In this document: positions 37,408 through 46,019 of the stretch, piece after piece | Layout: every line of letters starts with the position of its first letter | Position numbering within the stretch: the first letter of the stretch is position 1 | Assembly: GCF_001463705.1 (NCBI RefSeq) | Contig: NZ_BBWH01000040.1 | Location: forward strand, 101,903 to 165,902 | Source: Aureimonas sp. AU12 | GTDB lineage: Bacteria > Pseudomonadota > Alphaproteobacteria > Rhizobiales > Rhizobiaceae | Direction of reading: 5' to 3' | DNA: 64,000 bases | The notes under the pieces: generated by a model | What the model was told of the DNA's origin: nothing | Databases searched by the model: none | What the model saw: the letters and a program-made list of their open reading frames with translations, nothing else | Program-made: the position numbers and the translations under genes

Positions 37408-39456
37408 ATGCCGGAAGTCGACATCGCAGCGTTCGATACGCGTTTCTCCTTCGCCGCACCCGACCGCCTGCCCGATTTCGCGGCCATCACTCCCGACGAC
37501 TTCGCGGCAGGCTTCGACCGGGCCATGCCGCTGGAGCTGGCCGAGATCGACGCCATCGCCTCCGCGACGTCCGAGCCGACCTTCGACGATACGATCCTGG
37601 CGCTGGAGCGCTCGGGCCGGCCGCTATCGCGCGTTGCCTCGCTGTTCTACGCGCTCGCTGGCGCCCATACGAACGATGCGCTCCAGGGGGTCGAGCGCGA
37701 GGTCGCCCCGAAGCTCTCGCGCCATGGTTCGGCGATCGCGCTGAACGCCGCACTGTTCGCCCGGATCGACCGGCTGTTCTCGCGCCGCACGGAGCTTGGC
37801 CTCGACCCCGAGCAGCTGCGCCTCGTCGAGCGCGTCCATGGCGGCTTCGTGCGCTCGGGCGCCAAGCTCCAGGGCGACGCCCGCCGTCGCTTCGCCGATC
37901 TCAACGCGCGCCTCGCCGAACTCGGCACCCTCTTCTCGCAGAACGTTCTCGCCGACGAGCGCGCCTATGCGCGGCCCGTGGCCGGCGCGGATCTCGCCGA
38001 CCTCCCCGCCTTCCTCGTCTCCGCCATGGCGGACGCCGCGAGCGAGCGCTCGCTGCCGGGCCACGTGGTGACGCTGTCGCGCTCGATCGTGGTGCCGTTC
38101 CTGCAGTTCTGCCCGGATGCGGACCTACGGGCCGAGGTCTTCGCGGCCTGGACCGCGCGCGGCGAGAACGCCGGCGCGACCGACAACCGGCCGATCCTCG
38201 CCGAGATCCTCGCGCTGCGGGCCGAGAAGGCCAAGCTACTCGGCTTCGCCAGCTTTGCCGACTACAAGCTCGACGACACGATGGCCAAGACGCCGGATGC
38301 GGTGGAGGGTCTCCTGCGCCGGGTCTGGGACAAGGCGCGCGAGCGTGCCGTCGCCGATGGCGCCATTCTCGGCGCCCTGGCGGCAGCGGACGGAGCGAAC
38401 CGGCCGCTGGCGGCTTCGGACTGGCGCTATTATGCCGAGAAGCGGCGCCGTGCTGAGTTCGCGATCGACGAGAGCGCGCTGAAATCCTACTTCCAGCTCG
38501 ACCGGATGATCGAGGCCGCCTTCGACGTCGCCGGGCGCCTCTTCGGCCTGCGCTTCGAGGCGCTGCCGGGCGTCGCCGCCTGGCATCCGGACGTGCGCGT
38601 GTGGCGTGTCCTGGCCGCCGACGGCTCGCCGGTCGGCCTCTTCCTCGGCGACTATTTCGCGAGGGCTTCGAAGCGTTCGGGCGCCTGGATGAGCGCGCTG
38701 CGCTCGCAGCACCGCATCGACGGCGGCCAGACGCCGGTGATCTACAATGTCTGCAACTTCGCCAAGCCGGCGGAAGGCCAGCCCGCCCTCCTCTCGGTGG
38801 ACGACGCGAAGACGCTGTTCCACGAGTTCGGCCACGCGCTGCACGGGCTGCTCTCGAACGTCACCTATCCCTCGCTCGCGGGCACGTCCGTGGCGCGCGA
38901 CTTCGTCGAACTGCCCTCGCAGCTCTTCGAACATTGGCTGACCGTACCCGCCATCCTTCAAGCGCACGCCCTTCATGCCGAGACCGGCGAGCCGCTGCCG
39001 CAGGGCGAGGTCGACAAGCTGAAGGCTGCCGCGACCTTCGATGCCGGCTTCAACACGGTGGAGTTCACTTCCTCGGCGCTGGTCGACATCCTGCTGCACC
39101 GCGGGGTTGAGGCGCCTGCCGACCCGATGGCGCGCGAGGCCGAGATCCTCGCCGATCTCGGCATGCCCGCCGCGATGGTGATGCGCCACCGCTCGCCGCA
39201 CTTCGCCCATATCTTCTCGGGCGACGGCTACTCGGCGGGATATTACTCCTACATGTGGTCGGAAGTCCTCGACGCCGACGCCTTCGAGGCGTTCGAGGAG
39301 ACCGGCGACGCCTTCGACCCCGCGACCGCCGCGCGGCTTCGCGAAAACGTCTATGCCGCCGGCAATTCCGCCGACCCGGCCAGGCTCTACGAGGCCTTCC
39401 GCGGGCGCGGGCCGGACCCGCAGGCGATGATGCGCAAGCGCGGTTTTGCGGCCTGA
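37408..39456 (+). CDS. M3-family zinc oligopeptidase (Dcp/OpdA-like)
   Basis: A 682-residue metallopeptidase, the same length as E. coli Dcp and OpdA. The zinc motif is LFHEFGHALHG (His472, Glu473, His476) with the third ligand Glu in FVELPSQLFEHW. The substrate-binding end GDGYSAGYYSYMWSEVLDAD and RLYEAFRGRGPDPQAMM is well conserved. It degrades short peptides in the cytoplasm; by sequence I cannot separate dipeptidyl carboxypeptidase from oligopeptidase A. AAAGGA precedes the ATG. The divergent marR gene and palindrome suggest regulated expression. Confidence 0.93.
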   Translation: MPEVDIAAFDTRFSFAAPDRLPDFAAITPDDFAAGFDRAMPLELAEIDAIASATSEPTFDDTILALERSGRPLSRVASLFYALAGAHTNDALQGVEREVAPKLSRHGSAIALNAALFARIDRLFSRRTELGLDPEQLRLVERVHGGFVRSGAKLQGDARRRFADLNARLAELGTLFSQNVLADERAYARPVAGADLADLPAFLVSAMADAASERSLPGHVVTLSRSIVVPFLQFCPDADLRAEVFAAWTARGENAGATDNRPILAEILALRAEKAKLLGFASFADYKLDDTMAKTPDAVEGLLRRVWDKARERAVADGAILGALAAADGANRPLAASDWRYYAEKRRRAEFAIDESALKSYFQLDRMIEAAFDVAGRLFGLRFEALPGVAAWHPDVRVWRVLAADGSPVGLFLGDYFARASKRSGAWMSALRSQHRIDGGQTPVIYNVCNFAKPAEGQPALLSVDDAKTLFHEFGHALHGLLSNVTYPSLAGTSVARDFVELPSQLFEHWLTVPAILQAHALHAETGEPLPQGEVDKLKAAATFDAGFNTVEFTSSALVDILLHRGVEAPADPMAREAEILADLGMPAAMVMRHRSPHFAHIFSGDGYSAGYYSYMWSEVLDADAFEAFEETGDAFDPATAARLRENVYAAGNSADPARLYEAFRGRGPDPQAMMRKRGFAA

Positions 39457-39593
39457 GGCGCAGGCCTCGCGCAAGACGCCTTTCGCTTTTGCGAAAAATC
39501 CGTTATGGAACGGCCCATTGACCGCGACGTCCCTGGGCCGTTTCTCTTGAAACGCGCCTTTTCACGCGTTCCAACTCCTTCCGGTGGCCCAAT

Positions 39594-41423
39594 ATGAAGC
39601 TTCGCAACATCGCGATCATCGCGCACGTCGACCATGGCAAGACCACGCTCGTCGACAAGCTCCTTTCCCAGTCGGGATCGTTCCGTGAGAACCAGCGCCA
39701 GGAAGAGCGCGCCATGGACTCGAACGACCTCGAAAAGGAGCGCGGGATCACGATTCTGGCCAAGGCCACCTCGGTCGAGTGGAAGGGCACCCGGATCAAC
39801 ATCGTCGACACGCCCGGCCACGCCGACTTCGGCGGCGAGGTCGAGCGCATCCTGAACATGGTGGACGGCGCCGTCATCCTCGTCGACGCGTCGGAAGGCC
39901 CGATGCCGCAGACCAAGTTCGTGCTCGGCAAGGCGCTAAAGGTCGGCCTCAAGCCGATCGTCGCGATCAACAAGATCGACCGTCCGGACGAGCGCCACGA
40001 GGAAGTGCTGAACGAGATCTTCGATCTCTTCGCCAATCTCGACGCCACCGACGAGCAGCTCGACTTCCCCGTCCTCTACGGCTCGGGTCGCGGCGGCTGG
40101 ATGGCCACCACCCCGAACGGTTCGCGCGAGGAAGGCCTCGAGCCCCTGTTCGACCTGATCCTCAAGCACGTTCCCGAGCCCGACACGGCCGGCAAGGACG
40201 AGCCGTTCAAGATGATCGGCACCATCCTCGAGGCCAACCCCTTCCTCGGGCGCCTGATCACCGGGCGCATCCAGTCCGGCTCGATCAAGCCGAACCAGGC
40301 GGTGAAGGTGCTGCACGGCGACGGCACGGTTCTTGAGACCGGCCGCATCTCCAAGATCCTCGCCTTCCGCGGCCTCGAGCGCACCCCGCTCGAATACGCC
40401 GAAGCCGGTGACATCGTCGCCATCGCGGGCCTTCAGAAGGGCACGGTCGCCGACACGTTCTGCGACCCGGCCGTCACCGAGCCCCTCGTCGCGCAGCCGA
40501 TCGATCCGCCGACCGTGACCATGTCCTTCATCGTCAACGACTCGCCGCTCGCGGGCACCGAGGGCGACAAGGTGACGAGCCGCGTCATCCGCGACCGCCT
40601 CCTCAAGGAAGCCGAGGGCAACGTCGCGCTGAAGATCGAGGAATCGGAAGACAAGGACTCCTTCTACGTGTCGGGTCGCGGCGAGCTGCAGCTCGCCGTG
40701 CTCATCGAGACGATGCGCCGCGAAGGCTTCGAGATCGGCATTTCCCGCCCGCGCGTCGTCATGAAGAAGGACGAGGCGACCGGCGAGACGCTGGAGCCGA
40801 TCGAAGAGGTCGTGATCGACGTCGACGAGGAGCATGCCGGCGTCGTCGTGCAGAAGATGAGCGAGCGCAAGGCCGAGATGGTCGAGCTGCGGCCCTCCGG
40901 CGGCGGACGCCAGCGTCTCGTCTTCCACGCGCCGACGCGCGGCCTCATCGGCTACCAGTCGGAACTCCTGACCGACACGCGCGGTACGGCGATCATGAAC
41001 CGCCTGTTCCATTCCTATCAGCCGTTCAAGGGAGAGCTGGCGGGACGCAACACCGGCGTCCTCATCTCCAACGATGCCGGCGAAAGCGTCGCCTTCGCGA
41101 TGTTCCACCTGGAGGATCGCGGGCCGATGGTGATCGAGTCCGGCGTCAAGGTCTATGCCGGCATGATCATCGGCATCCACACCCGCGAGAACGATCTCGA
41201 GGTGAACGTGCTGAAGGGCAAGAAGCTCACCAACATGCGCGCATCCGGCAAGGACGAGGCGATTAAGCTGACGCCGCCGATCCGCATGACGCTCGACCGT
41301 GCGCTGTCCTGGATCCAGGATGACGAGCTGGTCGAGGTGACCCCGAAGACGATCCGCCTTCGCAAGCTCTATCTCGACTCGAACGAGCGCAAGCGCTTCG
41401 ACAAGAGCCGCAAGGTCGCCTGA
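39594..41423 (+). CDS. typA: Ribosome-associated GTPase TypA/BipA
   Basis: A 609-residue translational GTPase. G1 is AHVDHGKTT, G2 lies in ERGITILAKAT, G3 is DTPGHADFGGEV and G4 NKIDRPDER. Domains II, III and V and the unique C-terminal domain follow (PTRGLIGYQSELLTDTRG, GRNTGVLISNDAGESVAF). BipA assists 50S ribosome assembly and adaptation to cold and stress. It is a single gene with its own terminator. Confidence 0.98.
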   Translation: MKLRNIAIIAHVDHGKTTLVDKLLSQSGSFRENQRQEERAMDSNDLEKERGITILAKATSVEWKGTRINIVDTPGHADFGGEVERILNMVDGAVILVDASEGPMPQTKFVLGKALKVGLKPIVAINKIDRPDERHEEVLNEIFDLFANLDATDEQLDFPVLYGSGRGGWMATTPNGSREEGLEPLFDLILKHVPEPDTAGKDEPFKMIGTILEANPFLGRLITGRIQSGSIKPNQAVKVLHGDGTVLETGRISKILAFRGLERTPLEYAEAGDIVAIAGLQKGTVADTFCDPAVTEPLVAQPIDPPTVTMSFIVNDSPLAGTEGDKVTSRVIRDRLLKEAEGNVALKIEESEDKDSFYVSGRGELQLAVLIETMRREGFEIGISRPRVVMKKDEATGETLEPIEEVVIDVDEEHAGVVVQKMSERKAEMVELRPSGGGRQRLVFHAPTRGLIGYQSELLTDTRGTAIMNRLFHSYQPFKGELAGRNTGVLISNDAGESVAFAMFHLEDRGPMVIESGVKVYAGMIIGIHTRENDLEVNVLKGKKLTNMRASGKDEAIKLTPPIRMTLDRALSWIQDDELVEVTPKTIRLRKLYLDSNERKRFDKSRKVA

Positions 41424-41450
41424 TCCTTCAAGGATCCGGCGTGACGATCG

Positions 41451-41480
41451 AGGGCGGGGCCGCAAGGCTCCGCCCTTTTT
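41451..41480 (+). terminator. Rho-independent terminator after typA
   Basis: AGGGCGGGGCC-GCAA-GGCTCCGCCCT followed by TTTT. The stem is eleven bases with one G-T pair. Confidence 0.9.
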
Positions 41481-41602
41481 GTTGCGCCCTGCCGGGCTTG
41501 ATCGCGGCGCGAAGGCGTCTACGTCACGACAGAACACCAGCTTGGCGCCGGGCAGGGTCTGTCACGGCGGCCTCGCGGGGTCGAGATCGGGGAGGCAGGT
41601 CG

Positions 41603-42616
41603 ATGCGGGCGGTCGGATATGCGGCATCGCCGCCGGACAAGTCGGCGGAGCATCTGGTCGATCTCGATCTGCCACGGCCCTTCGCCACGGGCCGTGACCT
41701 CCTCGTTCGCGTCGAGGCAGTCTCGGTCAATCCCGTCGATACCAAGCAGCGCGGCCCCGTCGCCGACGAAAAGCGCCTGCCGCGCATTCTCGGCTTCGAC
41801 GCCGCTGGGGTCGTGGAAGCCGTCGGCAGCGACGCCACGCTGTTTCGCGAGGGCGACGCGGTGTTCTATGCCGGGGCGGTAGACCGGCAGGGCTCGAATG
41901 CGCAGTACCAGCTCGTGGACGAGCGGCTCGTCGCCCGCAGGCCGGCCAGTCTCGACTTCGCCGATGCCGCCGCCCTGCCGCTGACGGCGATCACCGCCTG
42001 GGAAACCCTCTTCGACCGCTTCCGCATCGAGCCCGACCGCAGCGAGCGCGGCACGCTGCTGGTCATCGGCGCCAGCGGGGGCGTCGGCTCGATCACCACG
42101 CAGCTCGCCCGGGAACTGACCGGCCTCACCGTCGTCGGCAGCGCCTCGCGCGAGGAGACGCGCCGCTTCGCCCTCGACCACGGCTGCCACCATGTCGTCG
42201 ATCACGCGCAGCCGATGGCACCGCAGATCGAGGCGCTCGGCCTGCCGCCCGTCGACTACGTCTTCGCCGTGACGCAGACGCCGCGCCACATGGCCGATAT
42301 CGGCGCCCTCATCCGCCCCTTCGGCCATCTCTGCGTCATCGACAGCGCCGATCTCGATCTCGCGCCGATCCGTCAGAAATCGGTGTCGCTGCATTTCGAG
42401 TACATGTTCACCCGCCCCGTGTTCCAGACCGCCGACATGATCGAACAGCATCGTCTTCTCGCCGAGGTCTCGCGGCTTGTGGATGCCGGGCGCCTGCGCT
42501 CGACGCGCACCCGCACCCTGCAGCCGATCTCGGCCGCGACGGTGCGCGAGGCCCACGCGCTGGCCGAGAGTGGAACGACGATCGGCAAGACCGTCCTCGC
42601 CGGCTGGCCGGCCTGA
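41603..42616 (+). CDS. Zinc-independent quinone oxidoreductase / alcohol dehydrogenase-like protein
   Basis: A 337-residue MDR-superfamily protein. GGGGAGGCAGG precedes the ATG at 41603. The N-terminal GroES-like domain has AVSVNPVDTKQRGP and ILGFDAAGVVEAVGSDATLF; the Rossmann domain has LLVIGASGGVGSITTQLARE. The catalytic-zinc and structural-zinc cysteines of classical alcohol dehydrogenases are missing, which places it with NADPH-dependent quinone or enal reductases. The substrate is unknown. The stop lies inside the first unit of a 19-bp tandem duplication. Confidence 0.93.
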   Translation: MRAVGYAASPPDKSAEHLVDLDLPRPFATGRDLLVRVEAVSVNPVDTKQRGPVADEKRLPRILGFDAAGVVEAVGSDATLFREGDAVFYAGAVDRQGSNAQYQLVDERLVARRPASLDFADAAALPLTAITAWETLFDRFRIEPDRSERGTLLVIGASGGVGSITTQLARELTGLTVVGSASREETRRFALDHGCHHVVDHAQPMAPQIEALGLPPVDYVFAVTQTPRHMADIGALIRPFGHLCVIDSADLDLAPIRQKSVSLHFEYMFTRPVFQTADMIEQHRLLAEVSRLVDAGRLRSTRTRTLQPISAATVREAHALAESGTTIGKTVLAGWPA

Positions 42617-42649
42617 CCCCGCCCCTTTCGCCTGACCCCGCCCCTTTCG
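42612..42649 (+). repeat. 19-bp perfect tandem duplication
   Basis: CCTGACCCCGCCCCTTTCG occurs twice in tandem (42612-42630, 42631-42649). The first copy contains the TGA stop of the upstream oxidoreductase gene; the second lies just before the ribosome site of the PH-domain gene. Confidence 0.9.
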
Positions 42650-42660
42650 AAGGAACCACG

Positions 42661-43041
42661 ATGGGACTTCTCTCCGGCCTGCTCGGCCTTGCCAGCGACG
42701 TCGACGTCGATGCGCTCGCCCGCGAACTCGAACCCGTGCTCCTCCCCGACGAGGGGATCGAGGTGGCGTTCCAGGTGATGCGCGACCAGATGGTCTTCAC
42801 CGATCGGCGCGTCATCCTCGTCGACAAGCAGGGCATGACCGGGCGCAAGCGCGCCTATCATTCGATCCCCTACCGCGCGATCACCATGTTCTCGGTCGAG
42901 ACCGCCGGCTCCTTCGACACCGATGCCGAGCTTCGGATCTGGGTCGCGGGACAGGCGCAGCCGTTCCTGCAGAACCTCTCGCGCGGCGCCAACCTGCCGG
43001 GCATCCAGAAGGCGCTCGCCGGCGGTGTGCTGAGGCGTTAA
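42661..43041 (+). CDS. Bacterial PH-domain protein
   Basis: A 126-residue protein made of one bacterial pleckstrin-homology domain. The strands are visible as EGIEVAFQVMRDQMVFTDRR followed by VILVDKQGM, YHSIPYRAITMFSVE and DAELRIWVAG, ending in a helix. GAAGGAACCACG precedes the ATG. It is cytoplasmic by sequence. No function is assigned to this group. It follows the oxidoreductase gene by 44 bases, so they may share a transcript. Confidence 0.9.
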   Translation: MGLLSGLLGLASDVDVDALARELEPVLLPDEGIEVAFQVMRDQMVFTDRRVILVDKQGMTGRKRAYHSIPYRAITMFSVETAGSFDTDAELRIWVAGQAQPFLQNLSRGANLPGIQKALAGGVLRR

Positions 43042-43184
43042 CGGGTCGTGGAAAGTCGGGGCAGGTGGTTGTCGCCATGCGCTCCACCGGCTACCCCCGC
43101 CCCATGACAGCACGACGCATCGGACCGGCCCGCTTTTTGTTCTCGGTAGAGGATCGAAAGCCCGGGCTTCATGGTTAACGGATC

Positions 43185-43691
43185 ATGAAGACGATCGCCG
43201 CAGAAGTTCGCCTCGCCGAGGCCCGCGATGCCGGGTCGCTCGCCGCCGTCCACGAGGCCTCCTGGCGGGGTGCCTATGGCGGGTTGATCCCGCACAAGGC
43301 GCTCGGCCGCATGCTGGAACGGCGCGGACCGGACTGGTGGCGGCAGGCGATCGAGAACCGAGCGACGATCCTCGTGGTCGAGTATGGCGGCGAAACGGTC
43401 GGCTATGCGACGCTCGGCCGAAATCGGACGCGGGCGCTCACCGTCGAGGGCGAGATCTACGAGTTGTATCTGCGGCCTGAGTTCCAGGGCATCGGCTTCG
43501 GTCGGCGTCTGTTCGACGCCTGTCGGATGCTGCTTCGCTCGCGCGGACTCCGGGGTCTGGCGGTCTGGGCGCTGGCCGACAACGAGACGGCCCTGAACTT
43601 TTACGAGGCGTCGGGCGGCGTCGATGTCGCGGCCGGCTCGGAATGTTTCGACGGCGTGACGCTGAGGAAGGTCGCATTCACCTTCGCCTGA
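43185..43691 (+). CDS. GNAT-family N-acetyltransferase
   Basis: A 168-residue GNAT enzyme. It starts with VRLAEARDAGSLAAVHEASW RGAYGGLIP-type sequence, has ELYLRPEFQGIGFGRRLFDA as the acetyl-CoA loop, and ADNETALNFYEASGG as the last helix. The substrate is unknown. It lies 143 bases after the PH-domain gene and 96 bases before ppa on the same strand. Confidence 0.92.
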   Translation: MKTIAAEVRLAEARDAGSLAAVHEASWRGAYGGLIPHKALGRMLERRGPDWWRQAIENRATILVVEYGGETVGYATLGRNRTRALTVEGEIYELYLRPEFQGIGFGRRLFDACRMLLRSRGLRGLAVWALADNETALNFYEASGGVDVAAGSECFDGVTLRKVAFTFA

Positions 43692-43787
43692 GGAAGTCGC
43701 ACGCGGCATGCGTGTACGAACTGCATGCGCATTGCCTCCGCCCCGACGAGACGGTAGAGACGCTCGGACGGCCAATCGGAGGATTCC

Positions 43788-44363
43788 ATGCGCATCGACG
43801 CCATCGCCCGCGGCAAGAACCCGCCAGACGACATCAACGTCATCATCGAAGTGCCGGTCGGCGGTCACCCGATCAAGTACGAGATGGACAAGGAGGCTGG
43901 CGCGCTCTTCGTCGATCGCTTCCTCTACACGCCGATGACCTATCCCGGCAATTACGGCTTCGTGCCGCACACCCTGTCGGACGACGGCGATCCGATCGAC
44001 GTGCTGGTCTGCTCGACACGGCCCCTCTTCCCCGGCTGCGTCATTAACTGCCGCCCGATCGGCGTCCTGATGATGGAAGACAACAAGGGTCTCGACGAGA
44101 AGGTCATCGCGGTTCCCTCGCCGGAACTGACCCAGCGCTACCAGAATGTTCACGAACACACCGACCTGCCTGAGATCACGCTGAAGCAGATCGAGCATTT
44201 CTTCGAGCACTACAAGGATCTGGAGCCCGGCAAGTGGGTGAAGATCGGCGGATGGCACGGCTCGGCGAAAGCCAAGGAACTGATCCGCGAGGCGGTGGTC
44301 CGTCACGACGCGGCCAAGGAATCCGAGCGCAACCCGACCCCGGTGGGCCAGGAAAACGCCTGA
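43788..44363 (+). CDS. ppa: Inorganic pyrophosphatase (family I)
   Basis: A 191-residue cytoplasmic enzyme that hydrolyses pyrophosphate to phosphate and so pulls biosynthetic reactions forward. The family signature DGDPIDVLV with its Mg-binding aspartates is intact, with [18 protein letters not shown] before it and [15 protein letters not shown] at the C-terminus. The N-terminal catalytic [20 protein letters not shown] is conserved. AGGA stands before the ATG. A terminator follows. Confidence 0.98.
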   Translation: MRIDAIARGKNPPDDINVIIEVPVGGHPIKYEMDKEAGALFVDRFLYTPMTYPGNYGFVPHTLSDDGDPIDVLVCSTRPLFPGCVINCRPIGVLMMEDNKGLDEKVIAVPSPELTQRYQNVHEHTDLPEITLKQIEHFFEHYKDLEPGKWVKIGGWHGSAKAKELIREAVVRHDAAKESERNPTPVGQENA

Positions 44364-44416
44364 CCCTTCCCTAGGTACGCCGCAAGCCGGCGTGCGTGGG
44401 AGACAGCTCGATCGAG

Positions 44417-44448
44417 GGGCGCGGACCATCGAGGACCGCGCCCTTCTT
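44417..44448 (+). terminator. Rho-independent terminator after ppa
   Basis: GGGCGCGG (44417-44424) pairs with CCGCGCCC (44436-44443), followed by TTCTT. The T-run is short but the stem is strong. Confidence 0.65.
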
Positions 44449-44491
44449 GCGTTGGGTGTCTCGATAGCCAACGCCGCGGCCTCGTAGGATG

Positions 44492-45073
44492 TCAGCGACC
44501 GGCGGCCTGAAGCCACGCGGCACCAAGGCGGCGGGTGGTGTCTGCGGCGCGGCCCTGGATGGTGGCGCGATCGATGCCGCAGCGAAAGCCCGGCGCTCGC
44601 GCGTCGGCGAAGGAAGCGGCCCTGACGTCGGCTTCCGGCTCTGCATTCCCGTCGAACAGCGCGACGATGCAGCCCGGCCGCTCCATGCTGCCGGGCTTCG
44701 TCACCACCAGCCATCGCAGCGCTTCGTCTCCCGATGTCAGGCGATAGAGAAAGATGCCGGCGATCGGCCGGGCGCCGAGGATGCGCCAGTCGAGGGTCCG
44801 CCCGAGCATGGCAGGCGCGGGTAGCGGCGGCGGGAAGCCGGCGGGCGCGCCGAGAGCCACGCGCCGGTTCGCCTCATCTCCCGCAAGATACACATCGGTG
44901 CCGATGAGCCCGGCGCAACGCAGGACGCCAGGATCGCTCGGCGTCGGCGCGGGCACGCAGTAGCGTGGCAGGAGGGGCGAGGCGGCGGCGGCGATTCCGG
45001 CGGGCGCCACGGGCTGCGACCCCGCGTCAGGCGCGGCCGCCAGCACCGTGAGGAGGAAGAGCGCGGAGAGCAT
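44492..45073 (-). CDS. Hypothetical secreted protein (193 aa)
   Basis: A 193-residue protein with a likely signal peptide (MLSALFLLTVLAAAPDAGS). The mature part has four cysteines (YCVPAP, LRCAGL, PGCIVAL, FRCGID) that could form two disulfides. No family is recognised. Its first 47 bases overlap the end of the DUF167 gene in another frame on the same strand, and no ribosome site is evident. The gene converges with ppa. Confidence 0.6.
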   Translation of the reverse strand: MLSALFLLTVLAAAPDAGSQPVAPAGIAAAASPLLPRYCVPAPTPSDPGVLRCAGLIGTDVYLAGDEANRRVALGAPAGFPPPLPAPAMLGRTLDWRILGARPIAGIFLYRLTSGDEALRWLVVTKPGSMERPGCIVALFDGNAEPEADVRAASFADARAPGFRCGIDRATIQGRAADTTRRLGAAWLQAAGR

Positions 45074-45323
45074 GGCCGATGCTATCGGCGGCGGCGTCGA
45101 TGCGCACGCGTTTTTCGCGCGACTTCGAGCCGCCGGCGAGCGACAGCGCCGATTTCGGCAGATGCAGCGCCTCTGCGAGAAGCGCGATCAACGCTGCATT
45201 CGCGCGGCCCTTCTCTGGAACGGCCCGCACGCGGGCCTGAACGATCCAGCCCGCCGCGTCCTCGGTCGCGCCGTCGATCCGGTCGCTCATTGCGCGCGGG
45301 GTCAGACGCACGCGAAGGATCAT
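45027..45323 (-). CDS. DUF167 (YggU) family protein
   Basis: A 98-residue protein of the YggU/DUF167 fold. It starts MILRVRLTPRAMSDRIDGAT and has VRAVPEKGRANAALIALLAE and LAGGSKSREKRVRID, all strongly conserved in the family. The function is unknown. It starts 15 bases after the YggT gene, the usual YggT-YggU pairing. Confidence 0.93.
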   Translation of the reverse strand: MILRVRLTPRAMSDRIDGATEDAAGWIVQARVRAVPEKGRANAALIALLAEALHLPKSALSLAGGSKSREKRVRIDAAADSIGHALRALPPHGAGGRA

Positions 45324-45337
45324 GGACGAAGCGTCGC

Positions 45338-45640
45338 TCAGATGCCCGCGCGGTAGATCGCCGGCACCACGTAGATGAAGATGATCTGCTGGATGAAGAA
45401 GATGATGAGCAGCACCACCAGCGGCGACAAGTCGAGCCCGCCGAAGGTCGGCAGGATCCGCCGGATCGGGCGGAACAGCGGTTCGGTCATCCGGTAGAGG
45501 AAATCGGTGATGGTGCGCACGAACTGGTTGCGCGCGTCGAGAATGTTGAAGGCGAGGAGCCAGGACAGGATCGCCGACGCGATGATGATCCACCAAGCGA
45601 TGTTGAGGACCAGGAGGAGGACTTGGACGACGGCGAGCAT
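45338..45640 (-). CDS. YggT family membrane protein
   Basis: A 100-residue membrane protein with two YGGT hydrophobic units. I use the ATG at 45640 (MLAVVQVLLLVLNIAWWIII) since homologues start there; an in-frame ATG at 45745 would add 35 polar residues. The conserved RNQFVRTITDFLYRMTEPLF with PIRRILPTFGGLDLSPLVV is clear. YggT proteins are linked to osmotic shock and cell division in some bacteria, with no defined mechanism. Confidence 0.94.
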   Translation of the reverse strand: MLAVVQVLLLVLNIAWWIIIASAILSWLLAFNILDARNQFVRTITDFLYRMTEPLFRPIRRILPTFGGLDLSPLVVLLIIFFIQQIIFIYVVPAIYRAGI

Positions 45641-45827
45641 GTCGGGTGAACAGCCTTTTTCGAAGGAGTCGCGGCGCTTTGCGTCGCCACGGGTCGGGAT
45701 CGAACCATAGGCGAGCGACATGGGGATTTTCCTAACGGATGCCAAGGAAATTCCGCGTCATCGCCGCTTGGTGCGCCGCAACGGCTGGGATGGGTCGCGC
45801 GACGGCCGGACCGGCTGCGAACGCCGC

Positions 45828-45855
45828 TTGACACCCCTCCCCGCCCTGATCTAAA
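45828..45855 (+). promoter_or_regulatory. Sigma-70 promoter of tRNA-Ala
   Basis: TTGACA (45828-45833) and TCTAAA (45850-45855) are separated by 16 bases, and the predicted start is about 10 bases before the mature tRNA. The -35 box is a perfect consensus. Confidence 0.7.
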
Positions 45856-45873
45856 TGCGCGGCACCGGTGGAC

Positions 45874-45949
<76 letters not shown>

Positions 45950-46019
45950 GTGGTCTTTCTTTCCAGCGCATCCCAGAGCCGAACGTCGGCGGCCCCGCCG
46001 CCAGAGACCGAGCGCCTGC

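Noticed and set aside
39481..39496. TTTCGC-TTTT-GCGAAA hairpin after the M3 peptidase gene as a terminator
   Set aside because: The stem is short and A-rich, and no T-run follows on the plus strand.
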